The notes below the pieces were generated by a model that saw only the letters and a list, made by a program, of their open reading frames with translations, was not told where the DNA came from and searched no databases. 20,407 nucleotides of DNA. It comes from Thalassiosira profunda (taxonomy: Eukaryota > Bacillariophyta > Thalassiosirophyceae > Thalassiosirales > Thalassiosiraceae). The stretch covers positions 1 to 20,407 of the forward strand of contig JALLAP010000083.1 of assembly GCA_036939355.1 (NCBI GenBank), in the 5' to 3' direction. Numbering within the stretch: position 1 is the first letter of the stretch; each line of letters starts with the position of its first letter. Made by a program: the position numbers and the translations under genes. Shown piece by piece: positions 18,301-20,407 of the stretch.

Positions 18301-19226
18301 GCGCCGGATTCCGCGCATCGAAGGAGTCGTCGAAGCGGCAGAAGAAGAGGAAACACACCAGCCGCAAGCGCCCCAAGTCCACTGCTCCATCGCCCACCCC
18401 TCCACCGAGCCGTGCTGCCTCGCCTGACAGCTTCGCGGGCAACACTGAGGAGATCGCGGCGATGTCGCTTCCCCCCGAGGCCTGCCAGCCGCCCACGACT
18501 GCCACCTCTGCCAAACCCTGGGCCTCCAAGCCCTTCCCTTCGCCGAGCCCTGCCTCTCAGGACAGCTTCGCGGGCAACACCGAGGAGATCGCCGCGATGT
18601 CGCTCCCCCCCGAAGCCTGCAAGCCGCCCACGACTGCCTCCTCCGCCCAACCAGTGGCCTCCAAGCTCTTTCCTTCACCGAGCCCTGCCTCACAGGACAG
18701 CTTTGCTGGTAATTCCGAGGAGATCGCGACGATTTCGCTCCCCCCTGAGGCCTGCAAGCCGCCCACGACGGCCACCCTCGCCCTGCCCTTGCCCTCCAAG
18801 CCCCCTCCTTCGGCGAGCTCTGCCTCACCGGACAGCTTCGCTGGCAATACTGAAGAGATTGCTACGATGCCGCTTCCACCCGCGGCCTGCAAGCCGACCC
18901 CCACGATCGCTCTTGCCACGCCTTCCACCCCCACGACTGACCCTCTGGACAACCTCCAGGGTGACGACCTCGTCGAACTTCACCGCCTTCGCGACACGTG
19001 CGGGCACGACGCGGACGCCGCGGCTCGCCTCCTTCTCGGCCGCTTTCCCCAAGACCCCCCGGCTGAAGTCTTGCCACCATCACCACACTTGTACGCCGCC
19101 GCATCGGCATGTTCCGTGCAGGCCACATTGCCGAGCTCCACGCAGAGGCGATGGAGGTCCACAGCCGCACCTCCAAAGACAGGGCCCGACTCTCGCAAAC
19201 CCACTCGCTCTTGGGCGACGTCATGA
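15333..19226 (+). CDS. retroelement first open frame with Tudor-like segments and repeats
   Basis: The open frame has no stop for 1,297 residues from ATG 15333. Upstream it is open only through the MITE, so I do not start there. Residues 1-601 are Pro/Ser/Thr-rich with a possible membrane segment (SSLVWLVYVLIGLVAVGAAT, about residues 43-62). An internal ATG at 17136 (MARRKTGIRVIARPRMDTTA, good start context) may be the true start, giving 696 residues. After it come two or three barrel-like segments resembling Tudor/SH3-type readers: GCRWRTATVVTTN...YTAIFDDEDG (about 17421-17510), FYTIELDDGRQTLHH (about 17749) and VQVFLFDQGWCDGTITS (about 17902). Then come an acidic stretch (EDEDFDDDEDSEE), a basic one (KRQKKRKHTSRKRPKS) and four 45-residue repeats. 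A UBA/CUE-like helical segment (DDLVELHRLRDTCGHDADAA) follows just before the frame gives way to the reverse transcriptase. The domain calls are from resemblance. The protein probably binds nucleic acid or chromatin for the element. Confidence 0.5.
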   Translation: MATPTPDADGPSANTPLPTVAGVASEPPWDPGPWHRPKERQQSSLVWLVYVLIGLVAVGAATLFPHEAPRGLPPPQILPPPIPLAATRAGLSSGTHLAVPVGTDAPVESTTSIANLSSYGALRGIPSPQTLPSSTPLAATSTYITLATSPAPWLPPRPTSPSSGALDCTPHLVPFAFAALLHSSPPPNWHPHPSCTSPLAPSPPTPTSPRPYAALIPPPPRIPAPSPPSSDLSTLCPGLSGTSTRCPDLSHPRTRVEILAVFALGPSPTEEKPPTCVGTSTWVFGSCSSWQLRHPIPIPEKFVPGQQAKFWLIDSYVLSDDGSTALMAENSDYNVTCEMDLPPAAPRLLLANGGTRDASPSLPCTDGAVLANEHFLGTSPHVFDDAPTPLPSPRPCPSLQWRLLLPSSTHSLAQLAPLAPKFPPSPDTVPGLADEHFPGTFGAHLVDASGSRPCLAPTAKLAAPPPAHTRSHGTSCIHLANSTTMASFATLVAPSEGSIAGEYSKTYSNEGVDKDQRSRSGRLGERCIDSGQRRPCSRLFHCGLGTSRALFTHALRCFPQPAISPLPQFIDPFHRCKHPTQSPSFNPPPTLPSPSSLSPATMARRKTGIRVIARPRMDTTASRLRARLAARSPSPEILELSSDSGSSPLLSTQDLASSRPSDPHAMTFVDSSNSFDSADGSTETFRCIEEATKIRSFFGCRWRTATVVTTNHTNGDVSSYTAIFDDEDGERRINPKSVSITGIGPAWIELANVICHASDAFNTPAAIEDAEDKYMVQLGFFTGIAHDSPPRFADALVADEDEPPTFYTIELDDGRQTLHHVRTRSIRLHPDQEAPHALAADKDESTHPAMSPSTRVQVFLFDQGWCDGTITSAHKSEGKTRAQAADAPPSQDGFAGNNELAGTTEDLARLPLPSLAPQHSSMAVASESSASSDLHEGAQPITFDTNRFAALMEDEDFDDDEDSEEAVAAPSIPDYSLDDDSTGPALSPSSAGFRASKESSKRQKKRKHTSRKRPKSTAPSPTPPPSRAASPDSFAGNTEEIAAMSLPPEACQPPTTATSAKPWASKPFPSPSPASQDSFAGNTEEIAAMSLPPEACKPPTTASSAQPVASKLFPSPSPASQDSFAGNSEEIATISLPPEACKPPTTATLALPLPSKPPPSASSASPDSFAGNTEEIATMPLPPAACKPTPTIALATPSTPTTDPLDNLQGDDLVELHRLRDTCGHDADAAARLLLGRFPQDPPAEVLPPSPHLYAAASACSVQATLPSSTQRRWRSTAAPPKTGPDSRKPTRSWATS
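16834..16923 (+). other. possible 90-nt intron in the retroelement frame
   Basis: GTGAGTATAG at 16834 is a strong donor, and cgattcag ending at 16923 is a plausible acceptor. The length (90) is a multiple of three and the segment stays open, so coding sense alone cannot show whether it is spliced. The local sequence is less C-rich than its surroundings. Confidence 0.2.
18426..18965 (+). repeat. four tandem 135-bp coding repeats
   Basis: Units begin at 18426, 18561, 18696 and 18831, exactly 135 bases apart. Each encodes 45 residues opening with DSFAGN(T/S)EEIA, then SLPPEAC.PPTTA and a Ser/Pro/Lys linker. The last unit diverges after about 18900. A looser relative (DGFAGNNELAGTTEDLA) sits at 18006. 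Many differences between units are synonymous third-base changes, suggesting that the protein sequence was under selection. Confidence 0.85.
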
Positions 19227-20407
19227 CCGCGGCAAACAATGACAATTGGAAGTCAGCGTACACTCGTCTCTGCAAAGACACACCCATCGCAAGTATCAAC
19301 GACAGCAACTTACCTCATATTGAGAAGCTTTTTCTCGAGGGCATCCCCGAACCGACCCCTCGCACTCCCCGCTCCACCCGCTCCACCCGCTCCACCTGTT
19401 CCACTGGCGATCCCGCCACGCGAGCGGCGACTCTGCGCGTCACCAACATTTACAGGTCCATTCTCCACCAGCGGAAAGGCAAGGCGCCAGGCCTTCACAA
19501 CGACTCCCTCGACATCTTCATCTTCATTGCCAAAGAGTCCAAAGATGGCAAACTGGGACAAGTCGCTCCATCGATCTTCGACGCTCCCTTCCAGCTCCTT
19601 CTCGACGGCAGGGTCGCACACTCCATCAAACCATTTTTGCGATGCACCTTCCTCATGGCCCTCCGCAAGGACGACCACGATGACACTAAGCTCCGCCCCA
19701 TCGGCGTTCCCACTGCCATTCGCCGCGTGCTCGCCTCGTACGTCGCTTGGGCGTGCCACGAGGAACTATGTCGCCACCTCCTCCCGTACAATTACGCTGG
19801 CCGCCTCAAAGGCGGCATGCATTTCGTCTGCTCGTGCCTTCAGGAGGAGTTCGATCGTTATATCGTCACCCCGGATGACGCAGAACGCTGCCCCACTCGA
19901 TGCTTCGTCAGCGTCGACGTCGCGAACATGTTCAATGCCATCTCCCGCCAGCGTTTACGCCGCATCGTTCGCGAACGTTTCCCTCACCTCCACCCCTTCA
20001 TCGAGCTCCTGTACGACTCTGACTTTGACATGTACATTCGAGATGAGAATGGCTCGTGGCGAACAATATTTTGGTCGAAGAGGGCTTCACACAGGGCTGC
20101 CCTCTCTCACCTATCCTCGCCGCCCTCGTATTCCACGAGGTCCTCCTCCCCCTTGACAAGGCGCTGCGGCAGCGGGCCCGGGCTCGCTACCGGGCCGGCG
20201 AGTTGGGCGACGATGGCCTCGGTGGCATTACCAACATCTTCGCGTATGTCGACGACAGCAATGCGATCGTCCCCATGGTGGACGTCCTTTTCTTCCTCTC
20301 CACTTTTGAATCGCTCGCAACCCCCGTAGGCGCCAAACTCAACGTCGAAAAGACGCGCATCCTCACCACCTGCTCCGGGTCCTCCGCCTTGGGCAGGATC
20401 GAAAGCT
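19067..20407 (+). pseudogene. reverse transcriptase of a non-LTR-like retroelement, frame-broken and truncated by the window
   Basis: This frame opens after a stop at 19064-19066 and overlaps the first open frame by about 160 bases; ATG 19109 is its first methionine. Visible motifs are RKGKAPGLHNDSLD (about 19474), LMALRKDDHDDTKLRPIGVP (template-binding region), NYAGRLKGGMHF, and motif A SVDVANMFNAISRQRL with the catalytic Asp codon at 19916. The frame then changes between about 20046 and 20074. In the new frame VEEGFTQGCPLSPILAALVF (motif B) and FAYVDDSNAIV (motif C, the Asp pair at 20251-20256) follow, running to the window end. Reverse transcriptase copies element RNA into DNA at the target. 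The order of motifs and the KAPG and GCPLSP blocks fit LINE-type enzymes better than retroviral ones. No AP-type endonuclease is visible upstream; a restriction-like endonuclease could lie beyond the window. The breaks suggest a dead copy or sequence errors. Confidence 0.68.
19370..19400 (+). repeat. short in-frame Ser-Thr-Arg microsatellite
   Basis: The 9-base unit ccgctccac repeats about three times and encodes RSTRSTRST in the reverse transcriptase frame, in a linker ahead of the catalytic core. Confidence 0.6.

Noticed and set aside
18132..18952. Several minus-strand frames of 90-220 codons opposite the 135-bp repeats
   Set aside because: They mirror the repeat on the coding strand and are shadows of the GC-rich plus-strand frame.
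20060..20080. Programmed -1 frameshift within the reverse transcriptase
   Set aside because: No standard slippery heptamer is visible, and the shift would fall between core polymerase motifs, where an accidental indel is more likely.

Overview
The window looks like repeat-rich nuclear DNA of a eukaryote, most likely a microalga. A centric diatom is my guess from the style of the protein families, but the sequence does not prove it. The eukaryotic evidence is a clean GT-AG intron with a pyrimidine tract, long low-complexity spacers, nested inverted-repeat transposons, a DDE transposase of the CACTA/Plavaka type, a Zn2Cys6 cluster and a retroelement reverse transcriptase. I see no operons, bacterial ribosome binding sites, rRNA, tRNA or CRISPR array. 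I recognise no housekeeping gene. Nearly everything readable is a mobile element or its debris.

Layout. 1-643 is unassigned AT-rich DNA. 644-1824 (+) is a broken gene ending in a zinc-finger-like segment that resembles Mutator-like (MULE/FAR1) transposase N-termini. 1.89-3.0 kb is a repeat mosaic: two inverted arms, a perfect 83-bp tandem duplication, and a 612-bp MITE inserted in one copy whose empty target is still present beside it. 3102-4857 is a 1.76-kb element with ~140-bp terminal inverted repeats and a GC-rich interior, part of which recurs inverted at 5110-5361. 5805-7271 (-) is a broken gene of unknown family with one well-formed 86-nt intron. 7661-10726 (+) is a frameshifted CACTA/Plavaka-like DDE transposase. 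Converging on it with 34 bp between stop codons, 10761-13585 (-) is a broken gene whose N-terminus is a textbook Zn2Cys6 cluster. 13.6-15.1 kb has no recognisable gene but holds two hairpin-forming repeats. 15103-15299 is a small MITE with G-rich internal motifs. From 15333 to the window end lies a retroelement: a long open frame with Tudor-like segments and four 45-residue repeats, followed in another frame by a reverse transcriptase with a YVDD motif, cut by the window edge.

How the parts may work together. The transposase and the convergent Zn2Cys6 gene (possibly also the divergent gene at 5805-7271) are plausibly the gene set of one autonomous DNA transposon, now decayed. The transposase would cut and join DNA, and the zinc-cluster protein could bind transposon ends or promoters. 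This is inference, because I could not find terminal repeats enclosing the genes. Reading-frame breaks occur every few hundred bases in all the genes and include four in-frame stop codons, so most of this is probably fossil, although some indels could be assembly errors.
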